DNA of 62,000 nucleotides from Acanthaster planci. Lineage: Eukaryota; Echinodermata; Asteroidea; Valvatida; Acanthasteridae. The DNA is taken from NCBI RefSeq assembly GCF_001949145.1, contig NW_019091601.1:16460-78459 (forward strand), written 5' to 3'. The notes below the pieces were generated by a model. That model had not been told where the DNA came from, searched no databases, and saw only the letters and a program-made list of their open reading frames with translations. Both the position numbers and the translations under genes were made by a program. Positions 49,301 to 61,300 of the stretch are shown here, one piece after another (the first letter of the stretch is position 1; each line of letters begins with the position of its first letter).

Positions 49301-52300
49301 CTGGCAACATGGGTGACAATAGATACATTGTCCAGGTGTCGCCATCCAGTGTCAGACTACTGGAGGGAGGTAACAATTCATTATTGACCTTGGTGCTTAA
49401 TAATCTGGACAAAAAAACGAACTTTTCTGATGTGTTCAGGGTAGGAATAACAGAGCAGACAATTTTACTTCTGGAGTATGATAAATGTAATCTAAAAGCT
49501 TTCATACCCAAAACTAGTTCTGGAAGAACTTTCAATTTTATGTAGAAAGCTGCACACTTCTTGGTTGGAGCTGAGTGTAATTTTACTTAAGATTTGCATT
49601 CATTAATTTGCAGTCTTCTTTTTTGTAGAAAACTTACTAGTGCACAAAAATGATTTTAAAAAAGCACCAATGAACTGATATTGAAATACTCTCAACAGAG
49701 TTGATACAAATTAGCACAGTTATACCAAAATACTGTCATAAAGAGTGAATTATGAGGGCCCTAATCTCTCAAATTCATTTTTGTTTTTCTTATAGCAAGG
49801 TAATTTGGCTGTTCCCAGCCAGCTTGTTAAACTGAGAGTCAGCTGTGTTTTTTTTTTATTGTAGCCTTCCTGTCCCAAGAAGTTGTGCCGAGCATTGTTC
49901 CTTGCAAAATAATTGAACTGATTTCCTTGGTTCCCATCTAGTGAACCAGCTGCAGCATATCCCACTAGACTTGGAGTCTGATATCATCCTCTGCTCCCTG
50001 AGTGACCCCTACCTGGTGGTCATGACCGAGAGAGGGGACGTCATGCTGCTGACCCTCAAGGCTGACCTGTACGGCTCGGGACATCGCCTCAGCCTGACCA
50101 AGCCACAACTTCCACAGGTTGGTGTGGCCGAGATCTAAGGGTGGACGACCATTTAGACCTGGTTTGAAAAGGCCCCCCGGTAGCCCAGCCTGTATAACGT
50201 CTGCCTGGTATTCAGGCTACTCCAGGCTGGTATCAGGCCTGTCTGCACATCAGCATTTCAAAGTCCCTGATGAAAGGCTTCCCCCACCATGATTCCACAG
50301 ATGAATAGGGGTCTAAGCGGATTAGTGTAAACATTGTATAGAGCTGAAGGATTAAAAACCACAAGCACGTTCCTTCTTGGATAAATTACATGTACCAGTA
50401 CTTGCAAACAATAGACCCCAGGATGGAGAAGTTCGAGATCAACAACCAGTCCAGCATCCCAGGCCGGTAGCCAGGCCAGTATGAAAGGGTTTTTGCAACA
50501 GGGTGAGCTTACCGGGGGGCCCTTTTCAAACCAGGTCTAAATGGTCGCCGGCCCTAACCGGTGTGGGGCTGGGAGTAAGCCAAACATCTGTGGGAACCAG
50601 CTGCAACCGTTTAGTTGCTAGTTGCTTATTAGGGGGCCTACTAGGGCTAAATCAGTTCACATACTTCAGTAGTCAAATACCTGACCCTCGGTTTGATCAA
50701 ATACATGTATTTATTACAGGAGTTATATGAAACATGATCCAAGATTTATTCTTTTTCAATCCACTCATGCATGATGTAAACGACAAACAGCATTGAATAC
50801 TTTTTATTTGAAAGATTTCCATAGTTTATTTCTATTGTTTCTGGTTCTTCAGAAAAATCGAATCCTGACCCTATGCACCTACAAAGACACCAGTGACATG
50901 TTTACCACAACGATCAAGAAACAAAGCACTGTTGAGCAGCCCACGGCAGAGAGGAAATCCCGTACCCTGAGCACATCACAGGCTGAAGCAATGGCCATGG
51001 ATACCAGGTATCTGACTAAACATTTTATTTCATATCATTTATTTGCAAATGTATTTTTGAATTAAAATGTACCTCTGTCATTATAAATTCATCAAAGTAC
51101 ATGCTGTATTGCAAAAGAAAATGTAGTAATCAATACTGAGTTTGTTTCAGTTTATTTTTCCTCCTTTCCTGGTTGCTCATTTGTTAAACATGAAGATTTG
51201 TTAAACATGAAGATGCTAATCATTGGTCAAATTGCATGTACTTGCCATTTTGTTCAGTTCACCTGCTTTCAGAATTTTTCATCTTAATGCTACTTTTATT
51301 GGCAATTTTCAATTGGATGTGAGCATTGTTTATTTTTAATTTAAATATGCATGTGAATATTGATATTGTTATTGCAGTAGTGCCGATGATGAGGATGAGT
51401 TGCTGTATGGATCATCCGAGCCTAAAGTTGCTCCCAGTCCACCTGTTAAAACAGAACCCAACCTCAGGTATGTGTGCTTGACACATGCTATCCTTTTCAA
51501 GGTTGATTCCCAAACTCTAACTAACCAAATATTCTATCTAGGGGAAAACAGCCATGGGAGCAATCTTGACCAATTTTTAGTTGCATTGTTGAAAATGACA
51601 GATGCATCACCCTCACAATGAAGAAAACATGGTTTAAATTTTCTGGTTTCTTGCCATGTTCATCCTAAAACTGTATGTTTTAACTGCACAACCTTACAAA
51701 ACGTTTCTGGGAAAGTATTTCTGTGACCTATTAGGCATCTGAAAGCAACAAAATATTGAAAAAGTCAAAATGGTATTCACTTAAAAAACCTTTTTTTTTT
51801 CAATCCAGTCTTATAGGGTTTGTGCACAGGGTTTCAAGTGGTGTCTGTGTGTGGAATTATATCCTGTGTTGCCGTAAAGGTTTTATCTGATGAAAGCTAG
51901 CAATTGTCTTGTATTGTGTTTTGGAGGAGAGACTTGGATAACCTTTTCATCGAATGTTGTTTCTTACAGTCCAGAACCTGAGACAGCAGGGCATGACACC
52001 CAAGCAACTGCTTCTGAAGAACCCAGCGATAGCCCGACATTCTGGTTGGTTGTCTGCAGAGAAAATGGAATACTGGAAGTATGTTTGGAAGAAACCAAAT
52101 TACCTGGCCCCCATTCCTTTAAGCTTTAAAACTGAGGTTTTGATTTTGTCCAGTTTCATTTTTTTCTGAACATTCTTTGTTTTTTTAATGTTTGACTGTT
52201 TTTCTTCCACTACTTTTTCTTTTCGGAAAAAAGTAGGTCCAAGATCCACCTAATTCTAGCCTCAGAACTCATGCCTCGTCAGATATTTTAAGCCTTGGAA

Positions 52301-55300
52301 AGTCACAGCATTTCAGTATGATCGTTATTAACTGGATGTTAAGCAGATTTTCTCTTCACCCTCCCTCCCCCAGTTTTCACCCTGACGAACTTTAGAACAT
52401 CATATTTCTAGCAGACACCGTAATGCCACAGTTATGCACAGAAAAAAAGTCAACATATTCATTGTATGCATCGTAATTTTTATTTGAATTGGGATGCTTA
52501 AAGTCATTATTTGGTCGCGTTTATGAAAGCCAGTGGCTTATAATATTAATTCACATTGATTTCCATTATTCAATAGTAGTAATTTGCTCGTTCGAGAGCT
52601 TTAAGGAGAATCTGACAATAAGTGTTTTATGGTTTAAATTTTTTTTCAAGATAAGCAGCATCCATTTTTTTAATCGCTTTATGAGTTTACTATTAAAACA
52701 CACTCTTCCCCTGACTGCTGCCAATCCCTGAAGAGTATGCCAAAAAATCTTTTCCCAGTTCATGAAGAGCATCCATGGGCTGTTAATTCCTGCCCTCAGC
52801 GTATGTTTTTGTACAGTCATGCAGACAAATGGATGATCTCATACTTCTTAGTTCATGAGGAGATTTCTTGCTGTTTTGAGAGAGACTTTGCCAAATCTGG
52901 ATGTAACAGTTAGATTGACTGTTACTTCTGACAGATATTCTAATGACAACTGATTATTTTTTATTAATCTAACCCATTAGATTTACAGCCTTCCGGATTT
53001 CAACCTTATGTTTCTGGTCAGAAACTTTCCCATGGCACAGAAGGTCTTGGTGGACAGCGTCCAAACGACAGCAAGCACGTGAGTAGAATTGAAAAATTGG
53101 GTTTGTGGGTAGGTAGGGGAAGGTCTTCTGGTCATGTTTTTCCCTGTCTATTATTCTCTTTCCGTACCGGCTGATTCATGCTGGCCGCAAAAAACAATCA
53201 GGAACACAAAATTTTGACACGAGATCAAACTATTCTTCTTCTGATTTGCAAAATTAAAATGCATTTCAACTCGAGCGAATTTTTATTTTTAACGTTGTGT
53301 GATGTCAAATTCACTACACTTTCAAACTGGCCCTGATGCACATCACAAGTGAACCTATTCGATGCAAATACTTTCTTTTAATGTACAAACATTGAATATC
53401 CAGAGTGATTAAAACAGACATTTGAGCTTTGTTCCTGGCGCTCAAGGAAAACCAGTTCTGAAGTAGTCCTCTGTTGGGTATTCTTTGTCTTTCAAAATTG
53501 TGTCAAAATGTTTGTGGTAGTAGCATTTACATCTCTCTCTCTTGTGTATTAATTACTCTTGAAAAGAACCATGTTACTTGAAATTTGCATTCTAGGGTGA
53601 GGGGCACTTGGGGCACGCAAGACACCCATATTGTGCTGTTTTTACATACTTTTTTTCATATTTCTCAACACTGTAAATTTAGATCTTCATCAAGCCCTGT
53701 ACTTCGAAAAAATCTGAAAAAGTTGTCGTGTTTTACTTAATATTGCATAGAATGTTTAATTTGGCACTTTAGAGAGTAATGACCACTTTCACTGCCGTTC
53801 AGTCAAGTCTTTTGGATCTTAAGTATAAGGACCCTATCTCATGCTACTGGTACACAGGAAGCACTGCTTCGAAATTGTTATACTTGGCAGAAATTAATTG
53901 AGAGCTGCTCTTGAATCATCTTCTCTGTGTGGCACCTTGGTTGGTCAACTGTCTTTGTTCAGCAAACATTTCATAGGCTTAAGCAATTTTCTGTGCGCAG
54001 GAATTCTTTGTGAATTTGGCACCAGTGAAGTATTTTTCCATTTATTGACATATTTTTGTCTTTGCAGTGATCAGCAGGGACAGCAGCATGACATGTTGCC
54101 GGCTGTCAAGGAGATCATGCTGGTTGGCCTAGGCAATAAGAACAGCAGGCCGTTCCTGATGGTAGGCGATGTTATTGGCTATTTCTCATTGTGGACAAAT
54201 CTAAGTCTTGGTCTAGGACTGTTTGTTGTTTCTGTTGACAGATGCATAGGTATGGTTCAGCAAATCTTAAGCAACAATTTCAATATATCTCTTCATTTTC
54301 TAAAATGACTACTGCTGTTTAGTTCAGTTCTTAACATTAATTTGTTGTTGTTTTTTCCCCTCAACAGGCCATAGTAGAGGAAGATCTTCTCATATATGAG
54401 GCATTTGCTTCTCAGTCAATATCTGACATAGCTCACCTTAAACTCAGGTTCAGAAAGGTCAGTAACGTTGTGTTTTCTATTTAAACTTACATGTACAGCA
54501 TATTTCTGCTTTACCCAGTGAACACATCATTCTTGTTAAAACTAAACTGTAAGCTGACCCTGAGTGAGGATATGAAAGGTTGTATACTTTTTATTTTTTT
54601 GATTAAGAGATTTTCGAGATGGCAAAGGAAATGTACCAGTCCCACACCACCAGTCACGTACAATTTGTATCAAGTTGTGTATGTGCGCCTCACCTCAAAC
54701 CTGATGTAAAAAATAGAAAAGGACAGGTGTTTCTGCAGCCATTATTATGTTGACTGGCATCTGGGGCCTTACTGAATCATTTACCAGTAGCTTGAAGTTA
54801 CACACAAGTTGATGGAGACTGGCTATAGCCGCTAATGCAGACTCGTGTAATTTCAAGCCAAAGCCAAGCAATGTGGACATGGCCCAAGCTTCACTCCATT
54901 TCTCTCATGCTGATGCATGACCAGTTGGTGCTCCTTTGCGGTGCTGTAGCCGAATCCTTTTTCTGACGCTTCAAGTAGACTGAAATGTAAGATGAAGGAA
55001 CAGAAATGAGGCTGAAGTGACAAGGCATTGTTTGCTGAGTTACTCAAATAAGAAGGAATGCAAATGTTTGGGCAGGTGACATGGATGTGCAAGGTATAAT
55101 TTACCGATATTTGTGCAGACAGACAGATTCAGTTGCCCGCCCTAACCCTAACCCTACTGTCTAGCTTGTCAAGCTGAATTCCTTCTGCACCTCCTCATAT
55201 TGCGATATACAGTATTCATTTTATACTCACAAAACTGCTCATTTGTTTGAAAATGTGGGCGTTTGTTGGTTGTGATTGTCTTACCCTACACTTCAAGATG

Positions 55301-58300
55301 ATCTCCTAGTTTGTTTCGTTTGTATCAGGTGTGCCATGACATACTCATCAAGGAAAAGAGGAAAGGTAAGAAACAAGCCAAGGCAGCTGATGCTCCGGCC
55401 TCTAGCTCTACTCGTTACGTCTCTCAGCTCCAATACTTTGAAGACGTCTCTTCTTATTCGGGGGTGAGTAGCAAAGGAACGGAGTCAGCCAGTGTGGCCA
55501 ACCAAGCCCGCATTTACCTCAGGTGTTAATGGCCAAAGTGACAAAAAAACTCTGATTCCCCTAGATGGGATGGAATGGGATGGGATGGAATGGGATGGGA
55601 TGGGATGGAATGGAATGGGATGGGATGGAATGGGATGGGATGGAATGGGATGGAATGGAATTGAATGGGATGGAATGGGATGGGATGGGATGGAATGGAA
55701 TGGGATTGNNNNNNNNNNNNNNNNNNNNNNNNNNNNNNNNNNNNNNNNNNNNNNNNNNNNNNNNNNNNNNNNNNNNNNNNNNNNNNNNNNNNNNNNNNNN
55801 NNNNNNNNNNNNNNNNNNNNNNNNNNNNNNNNNNNNNNNNNNNNNNNNNNNNNNNNNNNNNNNNNNNNNNNNNNNNNNNNNNNNNNNNNNNNNNNNNNNN
55901 NNNNNNNNNNNNNNNNNNNNNNNNNNNNNNNNNNNNNNNNNNNNNNNNNNGGGATGGGATGGAATGGAATGGGATGGGATGGGATGGAATGGAATGGAAT
56001 GGGATGGGATGGGATGGGATGGAATGGGATGGAATGGGATGGAATGGAATGGGATGGGATGGGATGGAATAGAATGGGATGGAATGGGATGGGATGGAAT
56101 GGAATGGGATGCCAGTCCATCACAGCTTCTTCCCCGGCTTACACTGCTACCTATTTGTTAGATTTCCGGACATTTCTGGATTTCCGGAAATGGCGTGAAA
56201 AGTTATCATTTTCCAGAAATGACAAAACCTTCGTTTTCCACTTTGATAATGTGCATTTATACATACACGATCCATGCCGGCACGCGCAGGCGGCCTGCGT
56301 TTCGATCTTCACAAGCATTGCAGATCATGCATTAGCGCATGCATGACCTATGCTACTCACCAACATGCGCGTGCCAAGGCTAAGCCTTTATGCACTTATC
56401 ACATGTATCATCCCTAGGGGGTACTGGTGACACATACTGTCAATCATCGCAGGAACGAGGTTGGTGCAACCTTCGACCTCTCCCTGGTTTGATGGTACCT
56501 GTTGTGATCCCATCACTGGTAATGGAGTTGCGAATGTAATACCGTCCGAAACTGCTGATTAATCGCTTGTCAATCATGTCAATGGTGATGTTTTTTCCAT
56601 TCACGTGTTGTGCAATCCATCATGTGCAAAGTTTTCTGTGAGAAGTGACCGCGTATTTGGATAGAAATTTTTGATCAACATGGAAGTCGACGGGAATCAA
56701 GAATAAATTCAATTGGACATGGCTCGAGGAAAAGGACCAGGATGGATATTTTGTGTCGAACTACATGCGCAAGCTTAATAACAGTGACAAAGCCAAATGC
56801 ACTCATCTGCAACTACGTAGTATGTAATTAACTATTCGTCAAGTGGGAAGAAGGCAATAATTGGACGTGGCAACTTAAAAAATCACCACCGTAGGAGGAA
56901 GGACCGACATTCAAACCAAACATTGCCAAGTATGTTCAAGTCCCAGCTAGAAATAAATCTTATTATATCCATGACATGTCACATCTTCATTATGGTACCT
57001 GTTTGATTTTATGTAAAATTGGTATCTGTTCACGTTTGTCTGTTAAAACCCTAAAAACTGAAGGGCGTCTAGACCCCTGCCGTTAGTCTCTTGGTCGCAC
57101 AAGCCCTCCCTCGCAGTCTCACGCAATTTATTGGCTTTCAGTGCTTTTCAGGAAATGACTTTGTTGATCACTTGCATCCCTGCTATTTGTACTCCTGAGT
57201 GGAGAGAGGCAAGTGAGGATAAAGTAGCTTGTCCACTTGTGGCCAGCCAGCTGGATTTGGACTCCTAACCCTCAGATCCTGGGTCATGCCCCCTGACTCA
57301 CTGGGCCTCATCACTCAGGGCTGTGTAGTTCTGGGGTTTCTCCATTGATTTCAAGGCTTTCAAGTGATGGAGGTTCAGCAGTAAAATGAAGCCCCATTTT
57401 ATTGTTACACATCACTTTTCAGAATCTCAGAGTCTGTTGAAATTTCATCTTGGAGGTTCTCAGTAAAGGTTTACATGGTTAGTGGAATTGGTATACCTTC
57501 CAAAAATCTGCTACGATCTGAATTACATCTGTAACCATGGCAGTTGGGGGTTTGATGACATCTAACATTGGGTGTTTGTAGTCAGCAAATCAGAAGAAGC
57601 TCTGTTAATTACGACTGTGGGATCCATGTATGAATGCGAGAGTTACTGTTGTAATGATACCGAGGATTCCTCAAAAGTACCCGAGGCACTTGTGGCTCAC
57701 AAGCCTGAAGAAACCTGTACAGAGGTGACAGTGATAATTACATGTATGTAGTTTAAGAGGAAAACCTCAGAAGAATATTCAGGTTAAAATGCATGGAATC
57801 AGGCAGGGACTGAAAAACCAATCGACATGTGAACTAAAGGCCGGGAATCGAACCTGAGCTGCAGAGGTGAAAGGCGAGGAAAGAACCCCTTCACGAAACT
57901 GGCTCTGTATATTTGTTGCCTTGGCTAGCAACAACTTAGGGTTGGCGCACCTTGCATGTGCATTCTTTGCTTTTGTGCGGTTGAAATGAATGTGCAGAAT
58001 CAATTTCCATCCAATTCAAGCAAACTTGTTAGGTGTTTACCTGGCCACCTGCCATAAGGGTCCAGAGGCATTGGAGTGGTCAGCTTGGCCCTTCTGCTGT
58101 TTTTGATGTTCTGCTAAAAGAGTCCTTCCACAAGGAACCCACAGAGCATGAAAGAAAGCTAAACTATGTTGCAGAATGCTTTCAGCACTTTTCAGCACTT
58201 TCAGGACTTTAAGTGAATTTTAGGAAATTTGACCCCATATCGTGGACTTTTACTGGTTATGTCATTCAGGGTTTTTTGGTTAAACACAAAAAAACAACAT

Positions 58301-61300
58301 TCACATAATTGTAGCCAATTGTGAGAGAACCCTTCACCTGTCAAGCCCCTAGAAGTAACAGTGTCTTTAATATATAACTCCACTGCTCTTTTTTTTGGTG
58401 ATTTCTCTTCATCCCCTTATTTCACCCTCATGAAGAATGTCATGGTCATTGAGATTATTCCTTCAGTACCTTACCTTGGTGACATTCCATGTGTCTGAAT
58501 AGAGCCCTCTGTGTCAGTTAGCATCTAGTTGCCATTGTATCTTGGTGTACAGGTGTTTGTCTGTGGTCCCTATCCACACTGGATCTTTGTCAAGTCTCGG
58601 GGTGCCTTGAGGGCCCACCCTATGTCCGTTGATGGTGCTGTATCCTGCTTTGCCCCATTCCACAATGTCAACTGCCCACACGGATTCCTGTATTTCAACA
58701 AACAGGTCAGTTTTTTTTTTCATTTTTGATGTGTTTGCGATAAACATAGAGAAAAACTTTCACACCTTGTAATGGACATGAATGGTGGAAATTATTTCCC
58801 TTATTGTTACAGGAAAGTTGGTGTGCTGTCTCACCTGCATAGTTGAGCTTTGAGGAAAAACAAAATTAAAGAAATAAAGTGCTCATTCATTGTTATCTAC
58901 ATGTAGTAGTTGTCCCGACCTCAGTCCTTCAGAGCCCACATTGCTCTGAGAAAAACTAGTGAATTGGACATGGATGCCCAGTGGCCTTGGCACTTTGAGA
59001 TACTGAGATTTGATTTTGAAATAATAAAATATTCGATTGCACATCCAGTATTCAAGTAGTTGGCACAGCTTTCAATGTATTAAAAACCCATAATATGTTG
59101 TGTTGGTTTAGGGGGATCTGCGGATTTCCATTCTGCCCACCCATCTGTCTTACGATGCTCCTTGGCCAGTGAGGAAGGTTCCGCTAAGATGCACTCCTCA
59201 CTTCATTTGTTACCATGTCGACAGCAAGGTAAGATTCTGCAAGGATTGTTTCAAATAATACACTTTCAAAAATGCATTCTCTTAACGCTTTTTCTCATAA
59301 CATAGAAAAAGCTTGACGTAGGGTATGCCAAATTTTCTGGAGAGTCTGGACAGTGACTTATCATTAGCCAATCGTGAAAGAAATGTCACACTATTTTAGA
59401 TTTTGACAGTCTTTCTGCTTGCAGTTTTTCAGTTTAGTTAGACGTTTTTCTCAATGAATTTTTGAGAAAAAAATATTTTTCAATTCCAGTTTAATATATA
59501 ATTTCTTTTTTGCTTAAAGAAATTTCTTGAAGAAAATATTTTCTGAAAGAAAGGTTTTTTGAATGCATAGCTTTTTTCATAGAGCAGGAATGCCTTTTCT
59601 GTGGAACTAGTTAAGTCCAATACCTTTGCCTTTTATATGGCACATTGTTCCACGTTGTGCATAACACATACATTTTTATCACTGTAATTACTTGGTCATG
59701 GAGCCATGCTGTAGTCCCCATCTCATAGTGTAGGTCATACTTGTTAGATTGAGTCACAGTGGTCTTTATTTCAAATAAGAGAAATGAAAGATACTGTACA
59801 CATTGCAATGGAAGGCCCATTTCCTGCATGCTCCTGACACGTCCTGTTAAGACAGGCTGTTTAAACCTCCAAGAGTTTTGTTTTCCAGACGTATGCAGTG
59901 GTCACAAGCACTCTGGAGCCATTCATGAAGATCTGGAGGTTGGGCTACGATGACCAAGAGTTTGAGGAAGCTGAACGAGGTAAGATGCTAGACCTGATGT
60001 GTAATGACTTGAATTATTGGGTGTTTTGCAGTTGCGCCAAGCTTGCGTTTTCAGGTCAAACTTTTGCCTAATCGATGATGGACACAGGGACATTAAGCAG
60101 TCCATACTCGAGCCCCTTTTGCTCTGATGACAGTTGGAGGCTGGCCCAATGCTTAAAAGACGTTTAACGTAGATCTGCGGATTTGCTTAATATACTACTT
60201 GTGCACTCACTGCTTTGTGCCATATATGTATACGAGTATGTGGAAATTATTTTGTACAAATCGGGCATCAGCCTTTTGTTTGCAATGAAGGTTTTGCATT
60301 AAAAATGTTGCTATGTATATCACTCTTGATAGTGGTCAGTCTTTTTGAGAAAATGTCGCAGCGGTTTGTTTTCTGACCCCTTCTCCCTAGATGAAAGGTT
60401 TGTGGCTTCTCAGAGGGATCGTTTTGCAATCCAGCTCTTTTCGCCTCTCAGCTGGGATGGCATCCCAAACACAAGGTGAGTGTGTACCAAGCTTGTACCA
60501 TAGCACAAAATGCCACAAGTGCCACAGCACAGCATAGCACATCACCACACAGCACAGTGCAATGCAACGTAACCCAAAACAGCGCAGTGAAACACAGCAT
60601 GGCACATTGCAATGCAACGTAATTCAAAACAGCGCAATGCAACACAGTACAGCACGGCACATCGCATCACATCACAACACAGCACAGTGCAATGCAATGC
60701 AACACAAAACAGCATAATGCAACACAGCACAGGACGGCACATCATATCACATCACAACACTGCACCGTACAATGCAATTTTATACAACACAAAGCAGCAT
60801 AATGCAACAAATCACAGCACAGCACATCATATCACATCACAGCACAGCACAGTGAAATGCAATGCAACACAAAACAGCACAATGCAACACAGCACAGGAC
60901 GGCACATCATATCACATCACAACACTGCACCGTACAATGCAATTTTATACAACACAAAGCAGCATAATGCAACAAATCACAGCACGGCACATCATATCAC
61001 AGCACAGCACAGCACAGCACAGTGAAATGCAATGCAACACAAAACAGCACAATGCAACACAACACAACATAGCACATAACACAGTGCAATGCAACACAAT
61101 GTATCTCGGCACAGCAAAACACTACCAAACACTAAACTGTTCTAAACACCTATCCTCCAAAACAAGAGCACTGAAACTTCAACACATCAACACCCCAAAC
61201 ACACGCAAAAATTATGCTTAAAGTTCCACTCACATAGGACAAGGTTAGTGGTTATTTGTTCAAGTTTTGTTCTGTTTATCTTCATGGAATCCATGTCCCT

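Noticed and set aside
55492-56346. Long open frames with repeating Gly-Met-Trp-Asp/Asn residues (and the minus-strand Ile-Pro-Phe-His version)
   Set aside because: They are translations of the GGGAT/GGAAT array and run through Ns.
60612-61221. Gln/Thr/His/Asn-rich open frames of up to 137 codons
   Set aside because: They lie wholly in the pentamer array in CPSF1 intron 31; no stop codon arises because of the repeat composition.
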